Below, piece after piece: positions 9,645 to 17,414 of a stretch of DNA of 64,000 nt. Position 1 is the stretch's first letter, and every line of letters starts with the position of its first letter. The notes beneath the pieces were generated by a model. The model saw only the letters and a list, made by a program, of their open reading frames with translations, was not told the origin of the DNA and made no database searches. The translations under genes were made by a program, and so were the position numbers. The DNA comes from Rhodococcus sp. 4CII. Its GTDB lineage: Bacteria > Actinomycetota > Actinomycetes > Mycobacteriales > Mycobacteriaceae. The stretch is from assembly GCF_014256275.1 (NCBI RefSeq), contig NZ_JACCFE010000002.1, forward strand, positions 5,498,001 through 5,562,000, given 5' to 3'.

Positions 9645-10247
9645 TCAGCGACCGGCCGGCAACAGCGAGGGGATGACGAAGGCCCGGATCTTCTCGCGGA
9701 ATCGTTCGAGCGAGCCGGTTCCGCCGTTGAGCTGGCTGATGCACATGATCTCGAGTTCCGAGATCCATTCGCACAGCAGCGTCAGGTCGACGTCCGCCCG
9801 GATGTCGCCGGCCTCCTGCGCCTCGCGCAGAATCGGCTCCCACAGTTCACTCGTGAGTTCGACGGCCTTGCCCGACGTGGTCAGCAGGGAGTTCGCCAGG
9901 GTCATTTCCGACGGGGAGACGAGGAGGTGAACCATCGGGTCGCGCAGACCGCTCTCGACGTTCTGGCAGATGCCCTCGACGAGTCTCTCCTCGATCGTGG
10001 GCCACTTCGCGATGAACGCGCGGGCGGGCGCCATGTTCGTGCGCGCGCGTCGCGCGACCGATTCGATGATCAGGCTCTCGCGGTCCGAGAAGTACCGGTA
10101 GACGGTCGCGCGGGACATGTCGGCCGCGCGGGCGACGTCTTCCATGGTCGTCTTCGTGATTCCGAAACGTTCGAAGCACGACTCCGCTGCGGAGAGGATC
10201 GTCGAGCGGACGTCGGTCGCGGGGTCGTTTCCAGTCCTTGCAGCCAC
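9645..10247 (-). CDS. TetR-family regulator of the Rieske operon (and perhaps mce)
   Basis: TetR/AcrR-type repressor, 200 aa from the GTG at 10247 (VAARTGNDPATD). The helix-turn-helix is at about residues 14-60 (TMEDVARAADMSRATVYRYFSDRESLI), followed by an all-helical ligand and dimer domain. The frame stays open to an upstream ATG at 10298, but that start would cover the divergent promoter. It is divergent from the Rieske gene at 10318 and convergent with the mce operon. The inverted repeat between the divergent starts is its likely operator. Ligand unknown; an acyl-CoA or the substrate acid is plausible. Confidence 0.85.
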   Translation of the reverse strand: MAARTGNDPATDVRSTILSAAESCFERFGITKTTMEDVARAADMSRATVYRYFSDRESLIIESVARRARTNMAPARAFIAKWPTIEERLVEGICQNVESGLRDPMVHLLVSPSEMTLANSLLTTSGKAVELTSELWEPILREAQEAGDIRADVDLTLLCEWISELEIMCISQLNGGTGSLERFREKIRAFVIPSLLPAGR

Positions 10248-10274
10248 CAGGAAACAGTACCGCCACCATTTGCG

Positions 10275-10300
10275 TGAGACGCTAGACAACGAATGTCTCA
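10275..10300. promoter_or_regulatory. Candidate TetR operator in the divergent promoter
   Basis: Two nested inverted repeats lie between the divergent TetR and Rieske starts: outer TGAGAC / GTCTCA (10275-10280 and 10295-10300) and inner AGACA-ACGAA-TGTCT (10284-10298). The inner repeat recurs with the same 5-bp spacer at 12921-12935. Position and symmetry fit an operator for the adjacent TetR protein. Confidence 0.6.
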
Positions 10301-10317
10301 TGTGCCACTCTCGGTGC

Positions 10318-11499
10318 ATGGAGCGCGAAGACAAGATCACACTCACCGAGCGACTGATCGCACATGTCGACAACAACAGCACCGACTACGCGGACGACCT
10401 GCTTCGAGTGCCGTTCTCGGTGTTCACCGACCCCGAACTCGCCGAACGCGAGCGCACGGTGGTCCGGCGACTGCCGCACATCGTCGCCCATGTCGACGAG
10501 CTGAAGAAGGCGGGCGACTTCGTCACGACCGAGCTGATCGGCACACCGCTGCTGGTAGTGAAACAGACGGACGGCAGCGTCAAGGCCTTCTCCAACGTGT
10601 GCAGGCACCGGGGCTCGAAGGTGGAGTTCGACGAATCGGGATGCAAGCGTATCTTCAGCTGCCCGTATCACAACTGGGCGTACGGCCGCGGCGGGGATCT
10701 GCGGGGAATGCCGCACGCGGAAGGCTTCGACGGCATGGACCGCTCGCAGTACGGGCTCGTCGAGTTCCCCTGCGAGGTGCGGCACGGTCTGGTCTGGGTG
10801 GTTCCGACGGTCGGCGCCGATCTCGACATCGCCGGCATCCTCGGCGCCAAGCACGACGCGGAGGTGACGGCGACCGGAATGGCCGAGTCGTTCCAGGTGC
10901 GCAAGGAGACCTGGAAACTCGACATGAACTGGAAGATCGCCGTCGACGGCGTCCAGGACTCGTACCACCTCTGCCAGTTGCACACCAAGACCGTGTGCAA
11001 CTACCTCGAGGGCAACATCACGGCGTACGACCTGGTCGACCGTTCGTGGCGAATCGTCGTGGCCCGCAAGTCGATCACCGAGGTGCGCGGAGCGGACCCC
11101 GACTCGTTCGACGTCCGCGACTATTCCCTCGCGAACTACACGATCTACCCGGGCACGATGCTCGTGACCGAGCCCAACCACTTCGAGATCTGGACGATCG
11201 TGCCCGACACCGAAGATCCCAACGTCTCCTACTGCACCATTCGTCTCCTCTCCCCGAAGGAGCCCGAGACGCCGCGGGAGAAGCTGATTCTCGACAAGAA
11301 CTGGGAACTCCTCATGGAGACGTTGCACGCCGAGGACTGGTTCGTCACCAAGACGATCACAGCCAACGCCGCGCACGGCCAGGTCGACGAGCTGATCTAC
11401 GGACGGAACGAGCTCCCCGGTCAGGTGTTCCACAAGATGATCACCCGGGATGCTGAGGAGGTCGCTCGGCAGGAGGCCGCGGTCGGCGGTGCGAAGTGA
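10318..11499 (+). CDS. Rieske non-haem iron oxygenase, alpha subunit
   Basis: Aromatic-ring-hydroxylating-type oxygenase alpha subunit, 393 aa. The N-terminal Rieske [2Fe-2S] site is CRHRG (about residue 97) and CPYH (about 117). The C-terminal catalytic domain carries the mononuclear-iron motif D-x2-H-x4-H in VQDSYHLCQLH. These enzymes use O2 and electrons from a reductase to hydroxylate or O-demethylate a substrate. No reductase is next to it; the VanB-type protein at 47415 or FprB at 21781 could supply electrons. First gene of a four-gene operon; ATG at 10318 chosen because the frame further upstream runs through the operator. The stop overlaps the next GTG. Confidence 0.9.
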   Translation: MEREDKITLTERLIAHVDNNSTDYADDLLRVPFSVFTDPELAERERTVVRRLPHIVAHVDELKKAGDFVTTELIGTPLLVVKQTDGSVKAFSNVCRHRGSKVEFDESGCKRIFSCPYHNWAYGRGGDLRGMPHAEGFDGMDRSQYGLVEFPCEVRHGLVWVVPTVGADLDIAGILGAKHDAEVTATGMAESFQVRKETWKLDMNWKIAVDGVQDSYHLCQLHTKTVCNYLEGNITAYDLVDRSWRIVVARKSITEVRGADPDSFDVRDYSLANYTIYPGTMLVTEPNHFEIWTIVPDTEDPNVSYCTIRLLSPKEPETPREKLILDKNWELLMETLHAEDWFVTKTITANAAHGQVDELIYGRNELPGQVFHKMITRDAEEVARQEAAVGGAK

Positions 11500-12257
11500 C
11501 ATCGGGCGACCTGCGGCGTTCGTCTCCGGCGCCGGGGGTTCTGCAGCTCGACCTCGCTCGGCCGGACGTGCACAACGCGATCTCCCTCGGCCTGCAGCGT
11601 GAGCTCGATGCCGCGCTCGCCGACGCCGCGGACGATCCCGGCGTTCGGGTGGTGGTGCTGGCGGGAGACGGTCCGGCGGCCTTCTCTGCCGGATACGACC
11701 TGAAGGAACTCCGGGCGATGACGGCGGACGCCCGCGCCACGAGCATGCTCGAGCGGGACGAACTGCTGTGGAAGTACTTCACCTTCCCCAAGCCGACGGT
11801 CGCCGCCGTCCACGGGATGGCCTACGGCGCAGGAACCCTGCTGGCGGTGTGTTCGGACCTGCGGGTGGGCGGCCCCGGCACCAGCATCACCGTCACCGCG
11901 GCGAAGTACGGCGGCGCCAACCTCACGTGGGTACTCGACCACCTGATCGGCGCGGGGCAGGCCCGCGACCTGCTGATGACCTCACGGACCGTGGCCGGTG
12001 AGGAGGCCTTCCGGATGGGACTCGTCTCCCGGTATGCGGCCGACGGCGACGTCCTCGGATCCGCGCTCGAGACGGCCGGTCAGATCGCAGCCCAACCGCC
12101 GGAATCGATGCGCGAGATCAAGGCACTGCTGCTCGAGGGTCCGGGCCGTGATCTGCGGAGCCGGTACGACCGGGAGAACGTCGCGTCGCGCACGACGCTG
12201 CGGCCGCGTCCGGTCGAGGAGATGTTCACGTCGTACTTCGGAAGTCGCGCGCAGTGA
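11496..12257 (+). CDS. Enoyl-CoA hydratase/isomerase (crotonase) family protein
   Basis: Crotonase-fold protein, 253 aa, GTG start overlapping the Rieske stop (GTGA). The oxyanion-hole segment AAFSAGYDLKEL and the second segment GMAYGAGTLLAV are clear. Both positions where enoyl-CoA hydratases carry catalytic Glu seem to lack it (GAGTLLAV, and AAKYGGANLTW in place of the usual Glu-containing motif), so the reaction may not be simple hydration. It acts on a CoA thioester together with the following thioesterase and CoA-transferase. Confidence 0.85.
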   Translation: MTSGDLRRSSPAPGVLQLDLARPDVHNAISLGLQRELDAALADAADDPGVRVVVLAGDGPAAFSAGYDLKELRAMTADARATSMLERDELLWKYFTFPKPTVAAVHGMAYGAGTLLAVCSDLRVGGPGTSITVTAAKYGGANLTWVLDHLIGAGQARDLLMTSRTVAGEEAFRMGLVSRYAADGDVLGSALETAGQIAAQPPESMREIKALLLEGPGRDLRSRYDRENVASRTTLRPRPVEEMFTSYFGSRAQ

Positions 12258-12970
12258 CCCGCACGAGCCCGGTCCTCACCACGGAAAGCGAGGTCCGGAT
12301 GGACGCCGCCGTCTCGACTCGCGACGACATCTGGAGTCCCAGCTGGGACGACCCCTTCGAACCGACCGCGGACGGCGACGACGAGTTCGCGGAGTTGGCC
12401 TGCGCCCTGCGCTCGGTGCAGGAGGCCGTCACCCGCAGTCGCCCGAACCCGGACGCGGCGGGCCGCGCGGCGCGTGTGCTCCGGGACCTCGCGACCCGGC
12501 TCGCCGAGTTCGAGGTCGGTGAGGACGAGCAGATCGCCGGTCGGCGCTGGGATCTCCCGGGACGGGGGCAGACCCTCACACCGCCCCTTCATCTCGACGA
12601 GGTGACCGCGGACCGGGCACGTGGGCGCGTCACCGTCGGCAGATTCCACTCCGGGCGATACGCCATGAACGGCGGTGTGACACCGCTGATCTTCGACGAA
12701 ATCCTCGCGCGCCTCGCCAACAGTTCCGGCAGGCCCTGGGCCCGCACGGCGTACCTGCATGTCAACTACCGGGCGCCCGCACCACTCGACGTCGAACTGC
12801 GGGTGGAGGCCGAGTTCGCCGGTCAGGACGGCCGCAAACGTTTCATGCGCGGTGCGATGTATCACGGCGACGTTCTCGTCGCCGACGTCGACGGGCTCTG
12901 GATCGAACTGAAACCTGAACAGACACACAATGTCTCGCTGGCCGTGGGTCGCGAGGAGGAGGATTCATGA
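12254..12970 (+). CDS. Hotdog-fold (PaaI-like) thioesterase family protein
   Basis: 238 aa, GTG at 12254 overlapping the crotonase stop. About 100 N-terminal residues are variable and acidic; the hotdog domain follows (about 115-225) with HSGRYAMNGGVTPLIFDEI, ARTAYLHVNYRAPAPLDVEL and VADVDGLWIEL, the pattern of acyl-CoA thioesterases. Probable role is release of an acid from a CoA pathway intermediate or removal of dead-end thioesters. Its last 50 bases contain the second AGACA-N5-TGTCT repeat. ATGA overlap with the next gene. Confidence 0.8.
   Translation: MTRTSPVLTTESEVRMDAAVSTRDDIWSPSWDDPFEPTADGDDEFAELACALRSVQEAVTRSRPNPDAAGRAARVLRDLATRLAEFEVGEDEQIAGRRWDLPGRGQTLTPPLHLDEVTADRARGRVTVGRFHSGRYAMNGGVTPLIFDEILARLANSSGRPWARTAYLHVNYRAPAPLDVELRVEAEFAGQDGRKRFMRGAMYHGDVLVADVDGLWIELKPEQTHNVSLAVGREEEDS
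12921..12935. promoter_or_regulatory. Second AGACA-N5-TGTCT repeat, inside a CDS
   Basis: AGACA-CACAA-TGTCT matches the inverted repeat at 10284-10298 (13 of 16 bases identical when one flanking C is counted). It lies in the 3' end of the thioesterase gene, 32-46 bp before the CoA-transferase start, where it could serve as an internal operator. Confidence 0.45.
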
Positions 12971-14217
12971 GTGGGTACTCGCTGCTGGACGGCGTCCGCA
13001 TCCTCGAGGTCGCGCAGCTGGCGCCGTCGTCGCTCGGCGGACATCTCGCCGATCTGGGCGCCGACGTGATCAAGATCGAATCCGGCCCCCTCGGGGATCC
13101 GGTGCGCATCGGTGGCAGCCGAGCCGTCGGCTGTGCGGACGGTCCGGCGTTCATGCACCTGCGGTGGAATCGCGGAAAGCGAAGCGTCGCCCTCGACCTG
13201 CGCACCACCGAGGGCAAGCAGGCGTTCCTCGACATCGCGCGGTCGTGCGACGCGGTGATCGAAGGGATGCGCGGCGGATACCTCGACTGGCTCGGGATCG
13301 GGTACGAGGCTCTGCGACAGGTGAATCCGAAGATCGTGCTGTGCACGGTGTCCGGGATGGGCACGGACGGTCCATACCGAGTGCTCGGCACCGGGGGGCC
13401 GGTGTTCGACGCGTACGCCGGGCTCCGCGAGGTGAGTACTCCCGCCGAGCCGCCGACCGAGGGCATGGCGGGATCGACGACGCCGCCGATCGCGATGTAC
13501 GCGCTCGGCGCGTACGGGGCGATGGGGCTGCTCGCCGCGTTGCGCAAGGCGGGAGCTACCGGTGTCGGCTGCCACGTCGAGGTGGCGGGCATCGACGTCG
13601 CGGCCGCGTGGATGCCGGACGCGGTGGACGCGGAGTTGAACAGGGACCGTTCGATGCCGCGTCCGTCCTGGCTCCCGGACGGCCGTCTGCCCGATTGGCC
13701 GCGGCTCGAGGCCTACCGCACCAGCGACGGCGAGGCGATCCTGTTCGGCTCGCACGTGGAGAAGTTCTGGCACAACTTCCTGGTCGCGGTCGAGCGCGAA
13801 GACCTGATCGGCGTCGACCTCACCAGTACCGACCACGGTGCCCCCGCCCGCGCGGACCTGGTGTGGCGTGCGTTGACGGAGATCTTCGCGCGGCGCACCC
13901 GCGCCGAGTGGGTGCAGCTGTTCCTGGAACACGGCATCGCGGGAGGTCCGGTCAACAACGTGGCCGACATGCTCGCGGACCCGCACTTCCAGGCGCGGGA
14001 GAACACCTACCGGGTGGACTACCAGGGGGTCGGTGAGCTCGAGTTCGTGGTCAGCCCGGTGCGCGTCGCCGGGGAGAAGTTCGCGCCCACCCTGCCGCCG
14101 GTTCTGGGTGCGGACACGACGGACGTGCTGCGGTCGGTGGCAGGGTACGACGACCGGCGGATCGCGGCGGCCACCGACCCGGCGAGCTCTCGGCGCGGGG
14201 CCTCGTCGGACGGCTGA
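12967..14217 (+). CDS. Class III CoA-transferase (CaiB/BaiF family)
   Basis: 416 aa, ATG overlapping the thioesterase stop (ATGA). It starts with the family's typical LLDGVRILEVAQLAPSSLGGHLADLGADVIKIE and has LDLRTTEGKQAFLDIARSCDAVIEGMRGG and a C-terminal GGPVNNVADMLADPHF segment. It moves CoA between acids, or acts as an acyl-CoA racemase-like enzyme. By hand alignment the catalytic Asp position of formyl-CoA transferase is not an Asp here (around PPIAMYALGAYG), as also happens in racemase-type members. Last gene of the 10.3-14.2 kb operon. Confidence 0.87.
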   Translation: MSGYSLLDGVRILEVAQLAPSSLGGHLADLGADVIKIESGPLGDPVRIGGSRAVGCADGPAFMHLRWNRGKRSVALDLRTTEGKQAFLDIARSCDAVIEGMRGGYLDWLGIGYEALRQVNPKIVLCTVSGMGTDGPYRVLGTGGPVFDAYAGLREVSTPAEPPTEGMAGSTTPPIAMYALGAYGAMGLLAALRKAGATGVGCHVEVAGIDVAAAWMPDAVDAELNRDRSMPRPSWLPDGRLPDWPRLEAYRTSDGEAILFGSHVEKFWHNFLVAVEREDLIGVDLTSTDHGAPARADLVWRALTEIFARRTRAEWVQLFLEHGIAGGPVNNVADMLADPHFQARENTYRVDYQGVGELEFVVSPVRVAGEKFAPTLPPVLGADTTDVLRSVAGYDDRRIAAATDPASSRRGASSDG

Positions 14218-14244
14218 CCGCGCGCATACCGAAGAAGCGACACT

Positions 14245-14264
14245 CACACGAAATATGTTGTGTG
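14245..14264. promoter_or_regulatory. 20-bp imperfect palindrome before the acyl-CoA ligase
   Basis: CACACGAAAT followed by ATGTTGTGTG; 8 of 10 positions pair. It lies in the 191-bp gap between the CoA-transferase stop and the ligase start, about 70 bp upstream of the tetO-like site. AT-rich centre and symmetry suggest a protein site; no regulator is assigned. Confidence 0.3.
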
Positions 14265-14334
14265 GGTGTTGTTTTCGTGCAAATCGTCGGTTCTGCAAGA
14301 TGTCCGAAATTTCCGAATCGAGCATTGCGTCTTT

Positions 14335-14353
14335 CGCCTACAACTGTTAGGTT
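14335..14353. promoter_or_regulatory. tetO-like operator site A
   Basis: CGC-CTA-CAACTGT-TAG-GTT, centred about 65 bp before the acyl-CoA ligase start. The core CTA-N7-TAG is perfect and the right flank GTT matches; the left flank does not. First of the repeated sites in the island. Confidence 0.55.
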
Positions 14354-14408
14354 TACGGCACACGAAGTGAGGGTGGTCACACCCGGTTGACGAGCACGAG
14401 GAGCACAG

Positions 14409-15950
14409 ATGAATCTCGCGGACCTGACCCGGTTCTGGGGCAAAACGCGTTCGCAGCAGCAGGCCATCGTGTTCGGGGACACGTCGCAGACCTGGGCCGA
14501 GGTCGACGCGATCACCGACGCGCTCGCCCGCGGTCTGGCGGCGCGTGGAGTCCGCAAGGGCGATCGGGTGGCGGTGATGATGCTCAATCGCCCCGAACTC
14601 GCGCACATCATCCTGGCGACCCTCAAGCTCGGCGCGATCAGTGTCCCGCTCAACTTCCGGCTCACCGCGAAGGAGCTGGCGCCGATGGTGGTCGACTCCG
14701 CGCCGCGCGTCGTGGTCGTCGAGGACGGCTTCGCGTCGCTGCTCGAGGCCGCCGCCGAGCAGACCGAGTTCGAGACCTACGCGATCGGGGGCGACGCCCA
14801 CCCGCCGTACGAGCGGCTGATCGACCCGGGGACCGCGCCCGTCGTCGCCATCGACGCGGACGACCCGGGCTTCATCTGCTACACCTCGGGGACCACCGGC
14901 GTCCAGAAGGGTGCCCTGATCACGCACCGCAACGCGATGACTCCCGGCATCTCGCAGTCCATCACGTTCGGTTTCTCCCACCGGGACAGGGTGCTGTGCT
15001 CCGCCCCGCTGGTGTACACCGGCTCCGTCCTGTCGATCTTCATGCAGCTCGTCGTCGTGCCCGGCGCGACGATGGTCCTGCTGCGCGAGTACGACCCGGA
15101 GATAGCCCTCGACACCTTCGAGCGTGAGCAGATCACCGCCACCACGACCGTCCCGGTGATCTGGGAACGGATGACGATGCTGCCCGACTTCGGCGGCCGC
15201 AAGCTTGCGAAATTCACGTTCGCCGGCACTGGTGGCGCGCCGGTCAGCCTGGACCTGCTCGACTTCTACCGCTCGCACGGCATCCCACTCACCCAGTGCT
15301 ACGGCCTGACCGAGGCGTCCGGCATGGTCTCGACCCTCGCCTACGAGGACGCCGTGTCGCGCCCCGGCTTCGCCGGGCTGCCGCTGGTCGGCACCCACAT
15401 TCGGATCGGCGATCCGGGCGTCGACACCCCGGCCGGGGAGGTCGGCGAGATCCTGGTCCGCGGCGAGCACGTGCTGCGGGAGTACTGGAACAAGCCCGAG
15501 GCCACCGCGGCGACCCTCGGCGACGGGTGGCTCCGCACCGGCGACCTCGGCATGCAGGACGAGGGCGGATTCCTCAAGATCGTCGATCGCAGCAAGGACA
15601 TGCTGATCTCCGGCGGTCTCAACGTCTATCCCGCCGAGATCGAGAAGGCGTTGCACGGCATCGACGGCCTGGTCGATCTCGCCGTCATCGGTGTCAAGGA
15701 CGACCGGTGGGGCGAGGTGCCGATGGTGGTGTTCCACAGCGAGCGTCCCGCCGCCGAGATCGTCGCCGACATCGCGGAGGTCGCCGGCGAGAATCTCGCG
15801 AAGTTCAAGCGCCCCAAGCACGCGGTCGCCCTCGGTGAACCCCTGCCGCGCACGTTCTCCGGCAAGCTCGCGAAACCGACTCTGCGCCAGCGCTTCCCCG
15901 AGGCGCCCGCCGACGCACTCGCGGTCGACGGCACCGTCACGCCCGTCTAG
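14409..15950 (+). CDS. Acyl-CoA ligase (class I adenylate-forming)
   Basis: 513 aa ANL-superfamily ligase that activates a carboxylic acid with ATP and CoA. Motifs: P-loop-like YTSGTTGVQKGALITH (about 157-172), YGLTEASG (A5), WLRTGDLG (A7/A8), DRSKDMLISGGLNVYPAEIE hinge and the catalytic Lys in TFSGKLAKPTLRQ. Length is normal for medium-chain or aromatic acid:CoA ligases. It opens a long same-strand run with the transporter and the molybdoenzymes, 47 bp before the MFS gene, suggesting it activates the imported acid. Confidence 0.9.
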   Translation: MNLADLTRFWGKTRSQQQAIVFGDTSQTWAEVDAITDALARGLAARGVRKGDRVAVMMLNRPELAHIILATLKLGAISVPLNFRLTAKELAPMVVDSAPRVVVVEDGFASLLEAAAEQTEFETYAIGGDAHPPYERLIDPGTAPVVAIDADDPGFICYTSGTTGVQKGALITHRNAMTPGISQSITFGFSHRDRVLCSAPLVYTGSVLSIFMQLVVVPGATMVLLREYDPEIALDTFEREQITATTTVPVIWERMTMLPDFGGRKLAKFTFAGTGGAPVSLDLLDFYRSHGIPLTQCYGLTEASGMVSTLAYEDAVSRPGFAGLPLVGTHIRIGDPGVDTPAGEVGEILVRGEHVLREYWNKPEATAATLGDGWLRTGDLGMQDEGGFLKIVDRSKDMLISGGLNVYPAEIEKALHGIDGLVDLAVIGVKDDRWGEVPMVVFHSERPAAEIVADIAEVAGENLAKFKRPKHAVALGEPLPRTFSGKLAKPTLRQRFPEAPADALAVDGTVTPV

Positions 15951-15997
15951 GGCATCCAGTTCGCTTCATCTCCCCGCAATTCCCCCTCCCGAGAGGA

Positions 15998-17410
15998 ATG
16001 CACATCGTGGCCCCCACGCGTGAAGTCAACATCTCCCAGCTCATCGACGCCGCACCGGTGTCAGCCCTCCAGAAGCGTGCCATCGCGCTGTGCCTGGCGC
16101 TCGCAATTCTCGACGGCATGGACGCCCAGTTGATCGGATTCGCGATTCCCGCCCTGTCGGAGGACTGGGGCCTGTCCAAGGCCTCGTTCGGACTGTTGCT
16201 GGCGCTCAGCAGCGGCGCGATGGTCGTGGGCAGCCTGCTGTTCGGCCCCGTCGCCGACCGGTGGGGCCGGCGACGGGTGATCCTGCTGTGTACCGTGCTG
16301 TTCGCGGTGTTCACACTCGCGTCCGCGTTCGCCCCGTCGATGGGTGTGCTGATCGTGCTCCGCATCCTTGCCGGGATCGGGCTCGGCGGCGTCACCCCGA
16401 ATCTGATCGCACTGACCAGTGAGTACACTCCCGCACGCAGCCGCTCCACTCTGGTCACCATCGTCGTCGCGGGCATGTCTCTCGGTGGATTCCTCGGCGG
16501 ACTTGCTGCCGCTCAACTGATTCCGGCGTACGGGTGGCAGTCGATCTTCGTGGCCGGTGGCGTCCTCCCACTGATCGTGGCGGCCCTGGCGTGGGCCGGG
16601 CTGCCCGAGTCGGGCAAGTTCCTCGCTGCCCGGGGTGATCGCGGCGGCGCCGCGAAGATCCTCTCGGCGATCGCCCCGCACGCCGGCATCGACGGTTCGG
16701 TGACGTTCACCGTGGACGCCGCGGCGTCCACCAGATCGCCCATTCGTGCGCTGTTCGCCCGGGGCCGGGCGCTGGACACGATCCTGCTGTGGGTGGTGTT
16801 CGTCATCAACTTCCTGGTGATCTACTTCCTGTTCGGGTGGATGCCGTCGCTGTTCAGCCAAGCCGGGCAGAGTGCGTCCCACGCGATCCTCGCCGCGGCG
16901 CTGTTCAACCTCGGCGGCATGGCGGGCGCGCTGTCCGTCGGGTGGATCACCGACCGGGTCGGCACCGCGTGGGCCCGGTCCCGGGGTTCGGACGCCGCCT
17001 ACGCAGTGGTCATGGCGGGCTACACCCTCGGGGCGCTGTTCATCGGCGCCGTCGCGATGCTGCTCGCGAATTCCACACTGCTGCTGATCGCGATCTGCAT
17101 CGTCGGTTTCGGGATCTCCGGCAGTTCGGCCGGCATCATCGCGATCGCCGCGTCGATCTATCCGGTGGCAGCACGCTCGACCGGGATCGGCTGGGCCATG
17201 GGAGTCGGTCGCATCGGATCGATCGCCGGACCGACGCTGGGTGCCGCCCTGATCGCCGCCGGAATGGACGCCCGCACCATCTTCCTGCTCATGATCGTGC
17301 CGACCGCCACCGCCGTTCTCACCCTCGGGGTGCTGTTCGTGCGGGAGCGTCTTCGCGGACGCACCGTCGTCGACGCCACGCAGTCGGCCTCCGTGGCCGA
17401 GGCGCACTGA
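15998..17410 (+). CDS. MFS transporter, aromatic acid:H+ symporter (AAHS) type
   Basis: 470 aa, 12 predicted membrane helices. The first helix contains LDGMDAQLIGFAIPAL, matching the D-G-x-D motif typical of AAHS transporters (PcaK/BenK group), and the loop 2-3 motif GPVADRWGRRRV is present. It probably imports the acid that the upstream ligase activates. A GAGAGGAATG ribosome binding region precedes the ATG. The next gene starts 4 bp after its stop, so it is in operon with the molybdoenzymes. Confidence 0.88.
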   Translation: MHIVAPTREVNISQLIDAAPVSALQKRAIALCLALAILDGMDAQLIGFAIPALSEDWGLSKASFGLLLALSSGAMVVGSLLFGPVADRWGRRRVILLCTVLFAVFTLASAFAPSMGVLIVLRILAGIGLGGVTPNLIALTSEYTPARSRSTLVTIVVAGMSLGGFLGGLAAAQLIPAYGWQSIFVAGGVLPLIVAALAWAGLPESGKFLAARGDRGGAAKILSAIAPHAGIDGSVTFTVDAAASTRSPIRALFARGRALDTILLWVVFVINFLVIYFLFGWMPSLFSQAGQSASHAILAAALFNLGGMAGALSVGWITDRVGTAWARSRGSDAAYAVVMAGYTLGALFIGAVAMLLANSTLLLIAICIVGFGISGSSAGIIAIAASIYPVAARSTGIGWAMGVGRIGSIAGPTLGAALIAAGMDARTIFLLMIVPTATAVLTLGVLFVRERLRGRTVVDATQSASVAEAH

Positions 17411-17414
17411 GCCC

